From Rhizobium sp. JAB6 (lineage in GTDB: Bacteria > Pseudomonadota > Alphaproteobacteria > Rhizobiales > Rhizobiaceae), in contig NZ_PYJQ01000011.1 of the NCBI RefSeq assembly GCF_003024605.1, positions 124,001 through 188,000 on the forward strand: 64,000 bases of DNA. The letters are read 5' to 3'. Shown piece after piece: positions 30,675 through 41,333 of this stretch (its first letter is position 1; every line of letters starts with the position of its first letter). The translations under genes were made by a program, and so were the position numbers. The notes beneath the pieces are model-generated. The model saw only the letters and a program-made list of their open reading frames with translations. It did no database searches and was not told the DNA's origin.

Positions 30675-31514
30675 ATGACCGCACGTATGGACAAACGCTT
30701 CGCCGCTTTGAAGGCTGAAGGCCGCCCGGCACTCGTCACCTATTTCATGGGCGGCGACCCCGACTACGAAACCTCGCTCGGCATCATGAAGGCGCTGCCG
30801 GAAGCCGGCGCGGATGTCATCGAGCTCGGCATGCCCTTTTCCGATCCCATGGCCGACGGCCCGGCGATCCAGCTTGCCGGCCAACGCGCCCTGAAGGCCG
30901 GCCAGACGCTGAAGAAGACGCTGCAGCTCGCCGCCGATTTCCGCAAGGTCGATGCCGATACGCCGATCGTGATGATGGGCTATTACAATCCGATCTACAT
31001 CTACGGCGTCGAAAACTTCCTGGACGATGCGCTGGCCGCCGGCATCGACGGCCTGATCGTCGTCGATCTGCCGCCGGAAATGGATGACGAGCTTTGCATT
31101 CCGGCGATCCGCAAGGGCATCAACTTCATTCGCCTGGCAACGCCGACCACCGACGACAAGCGCCTGCCGACGGTTCTGAAGAACACCACGGGTTTCGTCT
31201 ACTACGTCTCCATGAACGGCATCACCGGTTCGGCCCTTCCGGACCCGTCGCTGGTTTCGGGCGCCGTCAAGCGCATCAAGCAGCACACGGAGCTTCCGGT
31301 CTGCGTCGGCTTCGGCGTCAAGACTGCAGAGCACGCCAAGCTGATCGGCGCTGCCGCCGACGGCGTCGTTGTCGGCACCGCGATCGTCAACCAGATCGCC
31401 ACCAGCCTCACCAAGGATGGCAGGGCGACATCAGATACCATCCAGGCCGTGGCGACCCTGGTGCGCGGCCTGTCGACAGGCACCCGTTCCGCCCGCCTTG
31501 TTGCCGCCGAATAG
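30675..31514 (+). CDS. trpA: Tryptophan synthase alpha subunit
   Basis: TrpA cleaves indole-3-glycerol phosphate to indole, which is channelled to TrpB. The 279-residue barrel has the catalytic glutamate 50 and aspartate 61 in [14 protein letters not shown]. It also has the second strand [12 protein letters not shown] and the phosphate-binding GFGVKTAEH and [11 protein letters not shown]. It starts ten bases after trpB. A strong hairpin at 31533 separates it from accD. Confidence 0.97.
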   Translation: MTARMDKRFAALKAEGRPALVTYFMGGDPDYETSLGIMKALPEAGADVIELGMPFSDPMADGPAIQLAGQRALKAGQTLKKTLQLAADFRKVDADTPIVMMGYYNPIYIYGVENFLDDALAAGIDGLIVVDLPPEMDDELCIPAIRKGINFIRLATPTTDDKRLPTVLKNTTGFVYYVSMNGITGSALPDPSLVSGAVKRIKQHTELPVCVGFGVKTAEHAKLIGAAADGVVVGTAIVNQIATSLTKDGRATSDTIQAVATLVRGLSTGTRSARLVAAE

Positions 31515-31532
31515 TTTTCCCATATAGGCCTC

Positions 31533-31557
31533 TCCTCAATCCCCTGCGGATTGAGGA
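31533..31557 (+). other. RNA hairpin between trpA and accD
   Basis: A perfect ten-pair stem (TCCTCAATCC with GGATTGAGGA) with a CCTGC loop is followed by As rather than Ts, so it is not a canonical terminator. Short flanking blocks (CCCATA at 31520 and TATGGG at 31566) can extend it. It could be a processing or stability element in the mRNA or part of the accD leader. Confidence 0.5.
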
Positions 31558-31623
31558 AAAAGCCCTATGGGCATTTGGTGACGACTGGGTTATCGATACA
31601 TTCGGTCGATTAGGAGTTTCGAA

Positions 31624-32535
31624 TTGAACTGGATCACGAACTACGTCCGCCCGCGGATCAATTCCATGCTGGGCCGTCGCGAGGTTCCGGAGAATCTCTG
31701 GATCAAATGCCCGGAAACGGGCGAAATGGTCTTCCATAAGGATCTGGAAGACAACAAATGGGTCATCCCCGCATCGGGCTTCCATATGAAGATGCCGGCA
31801 AAGGCCCGCCTCGCCGATCTTTTCGACAATGGCGAATACGAAGCCCTGCCGCAGCCGAAGGTCGCGCAGGATCCGTTGAAATTCCGCGATTCGAAGAAAT
31901 ACATCGATCGCCTGAAGGATAGCCGTCTGAAGACCGAGCAGGAGGATACGATCCTTGCCGGCATCGGCAAGGTTCGCGGTCTGAAGCTCGTGGCCGTCGT
32001 GCATGAATTCAACTTCATCGGCGGTTCGCTCGGCATGGCTGCCGGCGAAGCCATCGTAAAGGCTTTCGAGCGCGCCATTGCTGAAAAGTGCCCGCTGGTC
32101 ATGTTCCCGGCTTCCGGCGGTGCCCGCATGCAGGAAGGTATCCTGTCGCTGATGCAGCTGCCGCGCACGACGGTTGCCGTGGACATGCTGAAGGAAGCAG
32201 GCCAGCCCTATGTGGTGGTTCTGACCAATCCGACGACCGGCGGCGTCACGGCCTCCTACGCCATGCTGGGCGACATTCATCTTGCCGAACCCGGCGCCGA
32301 AATCGGCTTCGCCGGCAAGCGCGTGATCGAACAGACCCTGCGCGAAAAGCTTCCCGATGGCTTCCAGACGGCGGAATATCTGCTGGAACACGGTATGGTG
32401 GACATGGTCGTCAAGCGTCACGACATTCCGGACACCCTGGCGACGCTTCTGAAGATCCTGACCAAGGCGCCGGCAAACGACGTGTCGGTGAAGAGCAAGA
32501 ACGGCGCCGCACTGGCGATAGCAGCGAGCGCCTGA
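31624..32535 (+). CDS. accD: Acetyl-CoA carboxylase carboxyltransferase beta subunit
   Basis: With AccA, AccD transfers the carboxyl group from biotin to acetyl-CoA, the first step of fatty acid synthesis. The 303-residue protein has the carboxyltransferase core [15 protein letters not shown] and [16 protein letters not shown]. The start is TTG at 31624 with TAGGAG seven bases upstream. The N-terminal zinc ribbon of E. coli AccD is degenerate here: only one of four cysteines remains (IKCPETGEM, then [10 protein letters not shown]). It lies between trpA and folC. Confidence 0.95.
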   Translation: MNWITNYVRPRINSMLGRREVPENLWIKCPETGEMVFHKDLEDNKWVIPASGFHMKMPAKARLADLFDNGEYEALPQPKVAQDPLKFRDSKKYIDRLKDSRLKTEQEDTILAGIGKVRGLKLVAVVHEFNFIGGSLGMAAGEAIVKAFERAIAEKCPLVMFPASGGARMQEGILSLMQLPRTTVAVDMLKEAGQPYVVVLTNPTTGGVTASYAMLGDIHLAEPGAEIGFAGKRVIEQTLREKLPDGFQTAEYLLEHGMVDMVVKRHDIPDTLATLLKILTKAPANDVSVKSKNGAALAIAASA

Positions 32536-32567
32536 CATCATCGATTGCCGGCAGGCGGAGGTGCGGG

Positions 32568-33920
32568 ATGACGTCTATGAATCAGTCCGCAATGAGCGAG
32601 GCAGCACGCGAGATCGAGAAGCTCATGGAGTTGCACCCCAAGGGCTTCGATCTTTCTCTGGAGAGAATAACCAGGCTGCTCGACGCTCTCGGCAACCCCC
32701 ACCAGAAATTGCCGCCGGTGATCCATGTCGCCGGCACCAACGGCAAGGGGTCGGTGACGGCCTTCTGCCGTGCCCTCCTGGAAGCTGGCGGCTATAGCGT
32801 GCATGTCCACAGCTCGCCGCATCTCGTCAATTGGCATGAGCGCTATCGCATCGGCGTTGAGGGCGGCCGCGGCAGGTTCGTCGACGATGCCGTATTTGCC
32901 GATGCACTGAGGCGCATCGCCAAGGCCAATGACGGACAAAAGATTACCGTCTTCGAAATTCTGACGGCCGCTACCTTCCTCCTCTTTGCCGAGCATCCTG
33001 CCGACGCCGCCGTCATCGAGGTGGGTCTCGGCGGCCGCTTCGATGCCACCAATGTCATTTCCGACCCGGCCGTCTCGGTTGTCATGCCGATTTCGCTCGA
33101 TCACCAACCCTATCTCGGCGACCGCGTCGAGCTGATCGCCGCCGAAAAGGCCGGCATCATGAAAGCCGGTCGGCCTGTTGTCATCGGTCATCAGGATTAT
33201 GACGCCGCTCTCGACGTGCTGATATCGACGGCCGAGCGGCTTCGCTGCCCGACGGCCGTCTTTGGCCAGGATTTTTCCGCCCATGAGGAATACGGCAAGC
33301 TGGTCTATCAGGACGAGTTCGGTCTCGCCGACCTGCCGCTGCCGCGCCTGCCGGGCCGCCACCAATATGGCAATGCCGCCGCCGCAATCCGGGCGGTCAA
33401 GGCCGCCGGTTTCGTCGTCACCGAAACGATGATGGAGAAGGCGATGACCTCGGTCGAGTGGCCGGGGCGCCTGCAGCGGCTGATCGAAGGGAATTTGGTG
33501 CCGCACGCCCCCGAGCGCTCGGAGATCTGGGTCGATGGCGGTCACAACCCCGGTGCGGGCGAGGTCATCGCCGAGGCCATGGCGAATTTCGAGGAGCGTC
33601 AGCCACGGCCCCTGTTCCTGATCACGGGCATGATCAACACCAAGGATCCGATCGGCTATTTCAAGGCTTTTGCCGGTCTTGCGGAGAAAGTCTATTGCGT
33701 GCCGATCCGGGGCAGCGAAGCCATGGTCGATCCCGTCATTCTCGCCAATGCCGCTTATGATGCCGGTCTTGTCGCCGAGCCCATGTCCAGCGTCGTTGAG
33801 GCGCTGGATGCAATCAAGGCTCTGGCCGCGCCGAATGTTCCCGCCCCGCGCATCCTGATCGGCGGCTCCCTCTATCTGGTCGGCGATGTCCTTGCGGATA
33901 ACGGCACGCCGCCGCGGTGA
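32568..33920 (+). CDS. folC: Folylpolyglutamate / dihydrofolate synthase
   Basis: FolC joins glutamate to dihydropteroate and extends the polyglutamate tail of folates. The 450-residue protein is a Mur-ligase relative with GTNGKGS (56-62), HLVNWHERYRI, and the later EVGLGGRFDATNV and WVDGGHNPGA. The ATG at 32568 has GGAGGTG five bases upstream. Two further in-frame ATGs lie within the next 25 bases. It ends the trpFBA-accD-folC operon. Confidence 0.95.
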   Translation: MTSMNQSAMSEAAREIEKLMELHPKGFDLSLERITRLLDALGNPHQKLPPVIHVAGTNGKGSVTAFCRALLEAGGYSVHVHSSPHLVNWHERYRIGVEGGRGRFVDDAVFADALRRIAKANDGQKITVFEILTAATFLLFAEHPADAAVIEVGLGGRFDATNVISDPAVSVVMPISLDHQPYLGDRVELIAAEKAGIMKAGRPVVIGHQDYDAALDVLISTAERLRCPTAVFGQDFSAHEEYGKLVYQDEFGLADLPLPRLPGRHQYGNAAAAIRAVKAAGFVVTETMMEKAMTSVEWPGRLQRLIEGNLVPHAPERSEIWVDGGHNPGAGEVIAEAMANFEERQPRPLFLITGMINTKDPIGYFKAFAGLAEKVYCVPIRGSEAMVDPVILANAAYDAGLVAEPMSSVVEALDAIKALAAPNVPAPRILIGGSLYLVGDVLADNGTPPR

Positions 33921-34133
33921 TGCTGGTCGGCTGGCTAACCAACCGCCCCAGTCGTTCGAGACGGCCATGATGGCCTCCTCACTGTGATTGACTCCCTTAC
34001 CTGGCTCGCAACTCGCTCCGCTCATCCTGAGCCTGTCGGAGGATCGGGGCGGCCCATGGGCAAGCGCAAACACAACATGGTTGCTGAGCTGCGAAGCCTC
34101 GAAGCGCGAGGAATGGCGCGCTCTCTTCGTATC
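33921..34133. repeat. Gene-free gap with degenerate REP-like sequence
   Basis: This is the gap between convergent folC and trxA. Segments such as GCTCATCCTGAGCCTGTCGG (34018-34037) and GCGAAGCCTCGAAGCGCGAGG (about 34091-34111) resemble fragments of short repeats that are scattered in many alphaproteobacterial genomes. No gene is supported. The repeat call is by recollection of similar motifs only. Confidence 0.35.
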
Positions 34134-34135
34134 AA

Positions 34136-34160
34136 CAAAAAACCCCGCCGAAGCGGGGTC
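34136..34160 (-). terminator. Rho-independent terminator after trxA
   Basis: Read on the minus strand, CCCCGC-TTCG-GCGGGG forms a stable UUCG-capped stem followed by a run of Ts (the A run at 34137-34142). Confidence 0.9.
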
Positions 34161-34183
34161 TTGTTCCAGACGATCGATACCGA

Positions 34184-34504
34184 TCAAGCTGCGCTGGAGA
34201 TCCAGCTCTGCAGGGCCGTCTTGGGAGCGGCGCCGACCTTGATATCAGCGACTTCGCCGGCCTTGAACATGGCGAGCGTCGGGATCGAGCGAACGCCGAA
34301 CTGGGCGGCCAGTTCCGGATTTTCGTCGATGTTGAGCTTGGCAACCTTGACCTTGCCTTCGAACTGCACGGCAAGCTCTTCCAGAGCCGGGGCGATCATC
34401 TTGCACGGACCGCACCATTCGGCCCAGAAATCAACGACCACAGGCTCTGCAGACTGCAGCACTTCGGTGGCGAAGTTGGAGGTATCGACTTTAACGGTAG
34501 CCAT
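34184..34504 (-). CDS. trxA: Thioredoxin
   Basis: Thioredoxin is a general protein-disulfide reductant. The 106-residue protein has the classical active site WCGPC with cysteines 31 and 34 and the cis-proline loop RSIPTLAMF. The ATG at 34504 has GGAG five bases upstream. An upstream in-frame extension of 26 codons is not needed for the fold. It is the last gene of the divL-tsaE/amgK-murU-addB-addA-trxA run, 74 bases after addA. Confidence 0.97.
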   Translation of the reverse strand: MATVKVDTSNFATEVLQSAEPVVVDFWAEWCGPCKMIAPALEELAVQFEGKVKVAKLNIDENPELAAQFGVRSIPTLAMFKAGEVADIKVGAAPKTALQSWISSAA

Positions 34505-34578
34505 AGGCTGCTCCTTACCAGGATTGCGGGTTGCTAGATATGTGATGGTGCGGTGCCCAGATTTCAATATCTGGTATT

Positions 34579-37500
34579 TCACTTTGTCTCGAGCTTCGCA
34601 AGCGCCAATGCAAGCGCCCTCTCAGACAGCGTGTAGATCGAAGCATTTTCGGTATAGACGAGCATGCAGTCGATGCGCTTTCCCGGATAGAGCGGCGAGA
34701 GGATCTCGCGATAGATGGCAAGCTGCGCTTTGTGAGCGAAGGGGATGTTGCTTTCCTGGCCGGGCGGCACGCGATTCGTCTTGTAGTCGAGAATGACGAC
34801 GCGATCGTCCAGGTCAGCCAGCCGGTCGATGCGGCCGGAGACGGCATAGGACTGGCTGCCGAGCTTCAGTGTGCCCATGATCGAGACTTCCGCCTGCGCA
34901 TGGGTGCTGAACGTGCCTTGCAGATCCGGATGCGAGAGCAGCGCCATGACCGACTTCACCAGTGCCTCTTGCTCGGCCTGCGGCCAGAAGCGCGCGGCCC
35001 GATCGGCATAGCGCCGGGCGGCATCGGCCCGCTCTTCGGCCGCGATGTCAGGCAAGGTCTGCAGCATGCGGTGAATGAAGCGGCCCTTCTGCAGGGCGCG
35101 GTCGGATTTGGCCTTCTCGCCGAAAAGCGCCGAGGTGACAAGCAGATCGTCGGCTTCCTCGTCGATGACGGTGCCGACGCCGGAGGGGCTCAGCGGCCGT
35201 GGCAGGCTTCTTTGCGGCGGCAGCGGGCGTTTGAGGCCGGCAGGCAGGCCAGCCCGTTCCGAGCGTTTCTCATGCTCTCTCGCAGTCTCGAATTCGAGCT
35301 GGACCTGGGCAATCCGCCAGCTCAAGCCTTGCCAGTCGCCATCCGGGCCGGTGAAGGTCTTCTGCGTGCAATATAGTTCATGCCCGCGCAGCGCCGCGGA
35401 AATCATCGCGTGCCAGGTATCGGCATTTTCGCGGACGCCACGATAGCCACAGATGATCAGCCGGTCGGCGGCGCGCGTCATGCCCACATACAGCAGCCGG
35501 CGATACTCCTCCTCCGCCAGCGCCTGCAGCCGTGCTGTATCGGCCTGCGTCAGCGAATTGGCAAGCGCCGAGACCGGCACCCAGACCGGCAGCGGAATTT
35601 CGTCTCTGCCGGTTTCGATCAGCCGCAGCTTTGGCAGGTGCGTATGGGTGAAGGCCTTGCCGCCGCCATCGACGAGAAAGACGATCGGCGCTTCCAGTCC
35701 CTTCGAGGCGTGCACGGTCATGATCCGCACCTCGTTGCGGCCCTTGTCCTGTTCGCGCTTGACAGTCGGCGCTTCCAGCTCCAGCGTCGAGATGAAGGAT
35801 TGCAGGCCGGGCAGGCCGCTCGTCTCGTGATCGAGCGTGAAGGTCAGGAATTCGTCGAGGATATCGCTGACTTCTGTGCCGAGGCGCGCCAGGAATTGCC
35901 GCCTGCCGCCGAAGCTTCCGAGCACGCGCGCATAAAAATCATGGACAGGAAGGCTCTTCGACAAGGCAAGGAAGGTTCTCAGCCGTCCGACCGTCTGACT
36001 GAAGCGTTCATGGCCGTCTGCGGCAAATCTCTGCAGGTGGCTCCAGACGCTTTCCTCATCGTCGCGGTAGGCGGCAATCGCAAAGACATCCTCTTCGCTG
36101 AGGTCGAACAGCGGGCTCTTCATGAGCGCGCAGAGCGAAAGATCGTCTTCCGGCAGCAGCAGGAAGCGGCCGAGTGCGAGAAGATCCTGAATGGCGATAT
36201 GGCTCGTCAGCACCAGACGATCGGCGCCGGCAACGGGAATATTGCCGCGCCGCTTCAGGGCGCGGGTCAGCGCGTTGACGAAGCTGTCGCGTTTGCGCAC
36301 CAGTACGAGAATGTCGCCGGCCTCGATGAAGCGGGCCTTTCCCTTCTCGATGATCGTTTCCCGGCCGATAAGATTGCCGATCGTATGCGCCATCCGTCGC
36401 GCCAGAATGGCGGCGGGCGCGCTTTCAGGCGTCGAATCGAAGGGCGCCGTCCAGTCCTCTTCCTTGGCGGCCGGCTCCGGCGCGATCATGTCCCAGAGAT
36501 CGACGGCGCCGGGATGGCCGATGCGGCTGGAGCGATGCACGACAGGCTCGTTGACGGCACTGAGGCCTCGGGCATTCTCCGCACTGGTAAAGACATGGTC
36601 GACGGCGCCGAGCACATCGGCAGTCGAGCGGAAGGAGAGGGGCAGGCGGATCGACGAGAATTGCTGGCCGCTCGCCGCCACGCGCCGCCGCGTGCGGTCG
36701 CTCTCCTCGGAAAACCGTTCGGGACGGGCGCCCTGGAACGAATAGATCGATTGCTTCTCGTCACCGACGGCAAAGATCGTGCGTAGCGTCGGCCGGGCGC
36801 TGTCGCCGGAGAAGAAGTCCTCCGCCAGCGACTGAATGACGCTCCACTGAATCGGGCTCGTATCCTGCGCCTCATCGACGAGAATGTGATCGATGCCCTG
36901 ATCCAGCTTGTAGTGGATCCACGGTCCGACATCCTTCTTGGTCAGAAGATCGGCCGTGCGGGTAATGAGATCCTCGAAATCGAGCTGGCTGCGCCGCTTC
37001 TTCAGCTCCTCATAGTCGCGGTTCAGGCGATCGGCGAGAACGAGAGCGGCATGGGTGGCGCGATACATCCGCATCAGCCTCAGCCGGTCGCGGCTGGCAA
37101 CGACGTGGGCGCGTGCCTCCGCGACCGCTTCGGCGAGGGCCGGCGCATCGGTGAGCATGGCCTTGACTAAGAACTGGCTGTCCGATTTCGGTTCGCCCCT
37201 GGCGGTCAGCATGGCCTTTTCGAGGATTTCGACGCGGGCAAGCGGATCTGCCTCGCGCTTGGCAAGGCGCAGCGCATAAGCGACTTCCTGAGCCTTGGCG
37301 CCGCCCTTCTCGTCCGCAAGCGTGAGATAAAGCTCCAGCGTTGCGCCTGAGAGGCCGGGCAGCGGCCAATATTGCTCGGCAATGCTCGTTTCCGTCTCAC
37401 CGGGCATAAGGCCGAGCCGGGCGAGCAGTGCCGTTTCGATGCCGCCTTTGCGCTCGGCTGCTTCTGTGAAACGGCGGATGGCGTTGCGGTTGGCGACGAT

Positions 37501-38145
37501 ATCGCCGAGCAGTGTCTCGAGCCCGGATTCGTCGCCGAGATCGAGCACATAGTCGAAAGCTCGCGCCAGTTCGGCATCGCCACGTGGCGTCGTTGCCGTC
37601 AGCAATGCGCGACGTGCATCCTCGAGTAGGACTTCGGCGGCTCGATCGTCGAGAACGGAGAAGTGGCCGGCGACGTTTGCTTCGAGCGGAAATTGATGCA
37701 GCAAGGCCTCGCAAAAGGCGTGGATGGTCTGGATCTTCAGCCCGCCCGGCGTTTCCAGTGCCTTGGCAAAGAGCCGCCGCGCCTCGGCGAGCTTGAAGAC
37801 GTCAGGCTCCTTGCCCTCGATATCCGCAATGCGTGTCTTCAGCTCCTCGTCCGGCATCGTCGCCCATGCGGCAAGCCGGTCGAACACACGGTTCGACATT
37901 TCAGACGCTGCGGCCTTGGTATAGGTGAGGCAAAGGATGGAGGAGGGTCGCGCGCCTGCCAGAAGCAGACGGATGACACGCTGCGTCAGCACATGCGTCT
38001 TACCGGAGCCGGCATTGGCCGAAACCCAGGCCGAGCGTTCGGGGTCGGAGGCGATCGATTGCTGAATCGTCGTCCAGCTGATCCAGATGCCCGGATCGTC
38101 GCCTTCGGGCAGATTGGCGAAGCCCTCGGCGGAAAAATCACTCAT
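34579..38145 (-). CDS. addA: Double-strand break repair helicase-nuclease AddA
   Basis: AddA is the UvrD-type helicase and nuclease subunit of AddAB, the alphaproteobacterial counterpart of RecBCD. It resects DNA ends for RecA. The 1188-residue protein has Walker A ANAGSGKT (43-50), helicase motif [15 protein letters not shown], motif [17 protein letters not shown] and motif [12 protein letters not shown]. The C-terminal PD-(D/E)XK nuclease carries LDYKTN, with D1120 and K1122. The ATG at 38145 overlaps the addB stop by eight bases and has AGGAAGG upstream. Confidence 0.96.
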   Translation of the reverse strand: MSDFSAEGFANLPEGDDPGIWISWTTIQQSIASDPERSAWVSANAGSGKTHVLTQRVIRLLLAGARPSSILCLTYTKAAASEMSNRVFDRLAAWATMPDEELKTRIADIEGKEPDVFKLAEARRLFAKALETPGGLKIQTIHAFCEALLHQFPLEANVAGHFSVLDDRAAEVLLEDARRALLTATTPRGDAELARAFDYVLDLGDESGLETLLGDIVANRNAIRRFTEAAERKGGIETALLARLGLMPGETETSIAEQYWPLPGLSGATLELYLTLADEKGGAKAQEVAYALRLAKREADPLARVEILEKAMLTARGEPKSDSQFLVKAMLTDAPALAEAVAEARAHVVASRDRLRLMRMYRATHAALVLADRLNRDYEELKKRRSQLDFEDLITRTADLLTKKDVGPWIHYKLDQGIDHILVDEAQDTSPIQWSVIQSLAEDFFSGDSARPTLRTIFAVGDEKQSIYSFQGARPERFSEESDRTRRRVAASGQQFSSIRLPLSFRSTADVLGAVDHVFTSAENARGLSAVNEPVVHRSSRIGHPGAVDLWDMIAPEPAAKEEDWTAPFDSTPESAPAAILARRMAHTIGNLIGRETIIEKGKARFIEAGDILVLVRKRDSFVNALTRALKRRGNIPVAGADRLVLTSHIAIQDLLALGRFLLLPEDDLSLCALMKSPLFDLSEEDVFAIAAYRDDEESVWSHLQRFAADGHERFSQTVGRLRTFLALSKSLPVHDFYARVLGSFGGRRQFLARLGTEVSDILDEFLTFTLDHETSGLPGLQSFISTLELEAPTVKREQDKGRNEVRIMTVHASKGLEAPIVFLVDGGGKAFTHTHLPKLRLIETGRDEIPLPVWVPVSALANSLTQADTARLQALAEEEYRRLLYVGMTRAADRLIICGYRGVRENADTWHAMISAALRGHELYCTQKTFTGPDGDWQGLSWRIAQVQLEFETAREHEKRSERAGLPAGLKRPLPPQRSLPRPLSPSGVGTVIDEEADDLLVTSALFGEKAKSDRALQKGRFIHRMLQTLPDIAAEERADAARRYADRAARFWPQAEQEALVKSVMALLSHPDLQGTFSTHAQAEVSIMGTLKLGSQSYAVSGRIDRLADLDDRVVILDYKTNRVPPGQESNIPFAHKAQLAIYREILSPLYPGKRIDCMLVYTENASIYTLSERALALALAKLETK

Positions 38146-41100
38146 CGCCGTCGCCTTCCTGCTCAATCTCCGCCGTCGACCATTCCGAGACGCGGGCCAG
38201 ATGATCGTAATCGCCGCCATACTCGAACTGCTGCGCCGGGATGAGCCGCGACGAAAACCCTTTCTCGCCCGACTGCAGCAGCGAGACGAATTTCACCAGC
38301 TGATCCATCGATTCCTGCGCGAGATCCATAGCCGACTTCGTTTCCGTCTTGCCCGCGCGGCCGGAATGTTCGTTGTTGACCTGGTCGACCTTGAAGCGGT
38401 CGCCGGGCCGCAGCCGGACATAAAGCAGGTTCTCGGGGATCAGCGCGCCGATATTGCGGAAGGCGCCGGCCTTCAGCGCGTAGGCTTCCAGCGCCAGCTG
38501 CGGATCGAGCAGTGCGCGCGCCTGCGGCGGCGAGGGGTTGTAGCCGGTCTTGTAATCAATGAGATCGGCGCCCTTGTCGTTCTTGATGTCGATGCGGTCG
38601 GCAACGCCGGTCAACCGAATGCCGATCGGTTCGATCTCGACGCTGGCCGGCACTTCCGTTGCCGTTTTACGCACTTCGGGCCGCCTTTGCGCTTCCCAGG
38701 CAAGGAAAGCGCGCGCCACTTCGCGAAAGCGTGGCCGCCAGACACTGTCGATGTGAACGGGCAGCCGCTCGACATCGAAAAGCTCAGCAATGATGTGATC
38801 CATGGCCAGCGCCGCCTCGGGCGTGCCGGCCATATGCCCTTCGCGGACGAAGCGATCGATGATCTTGTGATAGAGCGTGCCGCGCTCGGCCGGGCCGGGA
38901 TCGCGGTTGAACGGGTCGACCGGATCGAGCCGCAGCACGCGCCGGGCATAGATCGCATAGGGATCGCGCCGCAGCCGCCCCACCTCGCTGAAGGAATAGC
39001 TTTTCGGCTGCAGTTCTACGGGCGGCTTCGGTGCCGGGCGCAGCGCCGGCGCCTGGTTTTCGCCCTCGTCGATCATCGCGGCCCAATGGCGATATTGATC
39101 GCCACGCGCCTTCATGGCCTCTTCCAATTCCTTGCCGCCCAGCGCGATCAGCCGCTGCAGCCAGCGTGACGCGACCGTCGGCGTCGAGCCCTGGCGCAGC
39201 GCGCGGGAATAGATGAGATCACGCGCCCCGTTCGCCATTTCGAAATCATGCGCGAGCTGGCCGATGCGGCGCTCCGGCGGTTCCAGGCCGATCTCCGTTT
39301 TCATGCTGCGGGAAATGAAGGGATTATTCGCGGTTTGCCCGGGCCAGGAGCCTTCGTTCAACCCGCCGAGGATCAGCGTATCGACGCTCTGCAGGCGTGC
39401 TTCGAGCGTACCGAAAATGAAGAGGCGGGGATGGCTGAGCGCCCGCGGCTTCACCGCCTGGCCCACTGAGAGTGCCGCCATGATGTCGATCCATTGCACG
39501 CCGTCGGCCTCAAGCTGACCTTCGGTTTCGATGACATCCCGAAGGAGGCTGGCAAGCGTATCCCCGGCCTCGCCGGACCAGAGGCCCGCCAGACTGCTGC
39601 GCTCGTCGACGGCCACGGCTTCGAGGGCGCGGCCTGTACGCTCGGCCCAATCCGAAAGTGTGAGGAAACCCTCTGACGCGGGCAGGGAAAGCGCCGATAC
39701 CAGCGGTTCGCATGCCGCAGTCACTCGCTGGGCCAGAGTCCGCGCGTGCTCGATGGCCTCGGGCGGCAACGCTTTGCGCCATTGCGGCGCGTGCCGGTCA
39801 TCGGCCTGTTCCGTCACGCGGTCGTGGAGCAGGCCTTCCAGCCTGCCGATCTCGATGTTGTCGACACCGCCTCGGAGTGCCAGGATCTCCAGCGCATCGA
39901 CGCCCGGCTGGTGTGTCTCCGCCGGCAGGCCGAACAAGGCAAGGGGATGTTTCAGCAGCGCGACGACGGCAACGGGATCTCCAGGGCGAAGGGTTGCTTC
40001 AAGCAGCAATTGCAGCAGCGTGCCCTGGGGCGTGGCGTTCAGCGGCGTTCCGGCCGAATCGTCGGCGGTGATGCCGAAGCGGGCAAGCTCGGCGGTCACG
40101 CGCCGCGCCAGATTGCGGTCGGGCGTGATCAAGGCCGCCTGGCTTTCGCCGCCATTACGTCCTGGTTTCTCCAGCGCCAGCCGCAGGGCGATGGCGATGG
40201 CGGTCGCCTCCTCGCGCTCGTTGGCAGCCTCGATGAGCGCGACGTCGGCAAACGCATTCGCGATCGCATCGGGAGGAAGCGTCTTGCGCCAGCTTCCCCA
40301 GCCGCTCGTCGCCTTGGCCGGCGCCAGCGCGCGCGACAGGATCTGCGCCCGCATCTGCATGGTTTCAGCCGCATCCGCGATGGGTTCGACATCGCGCCGG
40401 GTGACCCGCAACCGCTTCAGCAGCAGCGAAAGACCATATTGCGGGTGGCTGCGGCTGGTCGGATCGGCTCTTTCACCGATGGATGTCTCCGGCGCCACGA
40501 GCTGCCAATCCTCCTCCGGCATCGCAAGATCGAGGCCGGGCAGCACGATTACGCCTTGCGGCAAAGAGGCGACCGCTGCAATCAGCTCCGCTGTTGCCGG
40601 CACCGAGCCGGTCGAACCGGCAATAATGACAGGCCCGGGATGCCGCATCGTGGCCATGCGCTGCGCTTCTGCGCGCAGGATGGCATTGCGGTTGCGGGCG
40701 GGTGATGATTTGCCGAGTTCCGCAAGGCGCGCCGGCCAGAAGGCGCTGGCAATCGCCAGGAATTCCGCCGTCAGCTGCCACCAGAGCGCATGATCCTCCG
40801 CGCTGAGATTGGCAAGCTCGCTCCATTCGCGGTCCTCCGTCTCCAGCGAATCGATGAGTTCGGCGAGATTGCGCGCGAGCCATATGGCGTCAGCCGGGCT
40901 TGCCGGCGCCACCAGCGGCGAATCGGAGTGAATGTCGCGCACGATCTGCGGTAGCTTGTTGCGCCAGGCAAGGATCAGCCGCGCCAGTTCCAGGAGCCGT
41001 GCCGTGTTGGCGAGCGGCTGCGCCAGATCGGCCGTTCCCGGCAGGGTTTCTTCGAAATAACCGCTGTCGTCGTCGGTTTCGCCGAGCGGGCGAATGACCG

Positions 41101-41329
41101 GCAGGATAGCGGAGCGGCCGCCGAGCAGATCGACGAATTCCGAACGCAGCACGCGCGCCGCGCGCCGCGTCGGCAGAAAGATGCTGACCTTGGCAAGCGA
41201 CAGCGGGTCGGCCGGATCATGGCGGAAATGCTCGGTGAGCCGACCGTCGCAGAGCGCTGTCGCAAGGGTCTTCAGGAAGGGCAGGCCCGCCGGAATTGTC
41301 AGAATGCGCTGCCGGTGTCCGCCTGCCAT
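38138..41329 (-). CDS. addB: Double-strand break repair protein AddB
   Basis: AddB is the partner of AddA. Its inactivated helicase domain usually recognises Chi-like sequences, and its C-terminal nuclease cuts the other strand. The 1063-residue protein has an N-terminal helicase-like region (IFLPTRRAARVL) without an intact P-loop. The C-terminal nuclease motif is LIDYKTGY, with D925 and K927. Only about two cysteines are present, so the four-cysteine iron-sulfur cluster of Bacillus AddB is missing. The ATG at 41329 is four bases after murU. Confidence 0.93.
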   Translation of the reverse strand: MAGGHRQRILTIPAGLPFLKTLATALCDGRLTEHFRHDPADPLSLAKVSIFLPTRRAARVLRSEFVDLLGGRSAILPVIRPLGETDDDSGYFEETLPGTADLAQPLANTARLLELARLILAWRNKLPQIVRDIHSDSPLVAPASPADAIWLARNLAELIDSLETEDREWSELANLSAEDHALWWQLTAEFLAIASAFWPARLAELGKSSPARNRNAILRAEAQRMATMRHPGPVIIAGSTGSVPATAELIAAVASLPQGVIVLPGLDLAMPEEDWQLVAPETSIGERADPTSRSHPQYGLSLLLKRLRVTRRDVEPIADAAETMQMRAQILSRALAPAKATSGWGSWRKTLPPDAIANAFADVALIEAANEREEATAIAIALRLALEKPGRNGGESQAALITPDRNLARRVTAELARFGITADDSAGTPLNATPQGTLLQLLLEATLRPGDPVAVVALLKHPLALFGLPAETHQPGVDALEILALRGGVDNIEIGRLEGLLHDRVTEQADDRHAPQWRKALPPEAIEHARTLAQRVTAACEPLVSALSLPASEGFLTLSDWAERTGRALEAVAVDERSSLAGLWSGEAGDTLASLLRDVIETEGQLEADGVQWIDIMAALSVGQAVKPRALSHPRLFIFGTLEARLQSVDTLILGGLNEGSWPGQTANNPFISRSMKTEIGLEPPERRIGQLAHDFEMANGARDLIYSRALRQGSTPTVASRWLQRLIALGGKELEEAMKARGDQYRHWAAMIDEGENQAPALRPAPKPPVELQPKSYSFSEVGRLRRDPYAIYARRVLRLDPVDPFNRDPGPAERGTLYHKIIDRFVREGHMAGTPEAALAMDHIIAELFDVERLPVHIDSVWRPRFREVARAFLAWEAQRRPEVRKTATEVPASVEIEPIGIRLTGVADRIDIKNDKGADLIDYKTGYNPSPPQARALLDPQLALEAYALKAGAFRNIGALIPENLLYVRLRPGDRFKVDQVNNEHSGRAGKTETKSAMDLAQESMDQLVKFVSLLQSGEKGFSSRLIPAQQFEYGGDYDHLARVSEWSTAEIEQEGDGDE

Positions 41330-41333
41330 AGGC

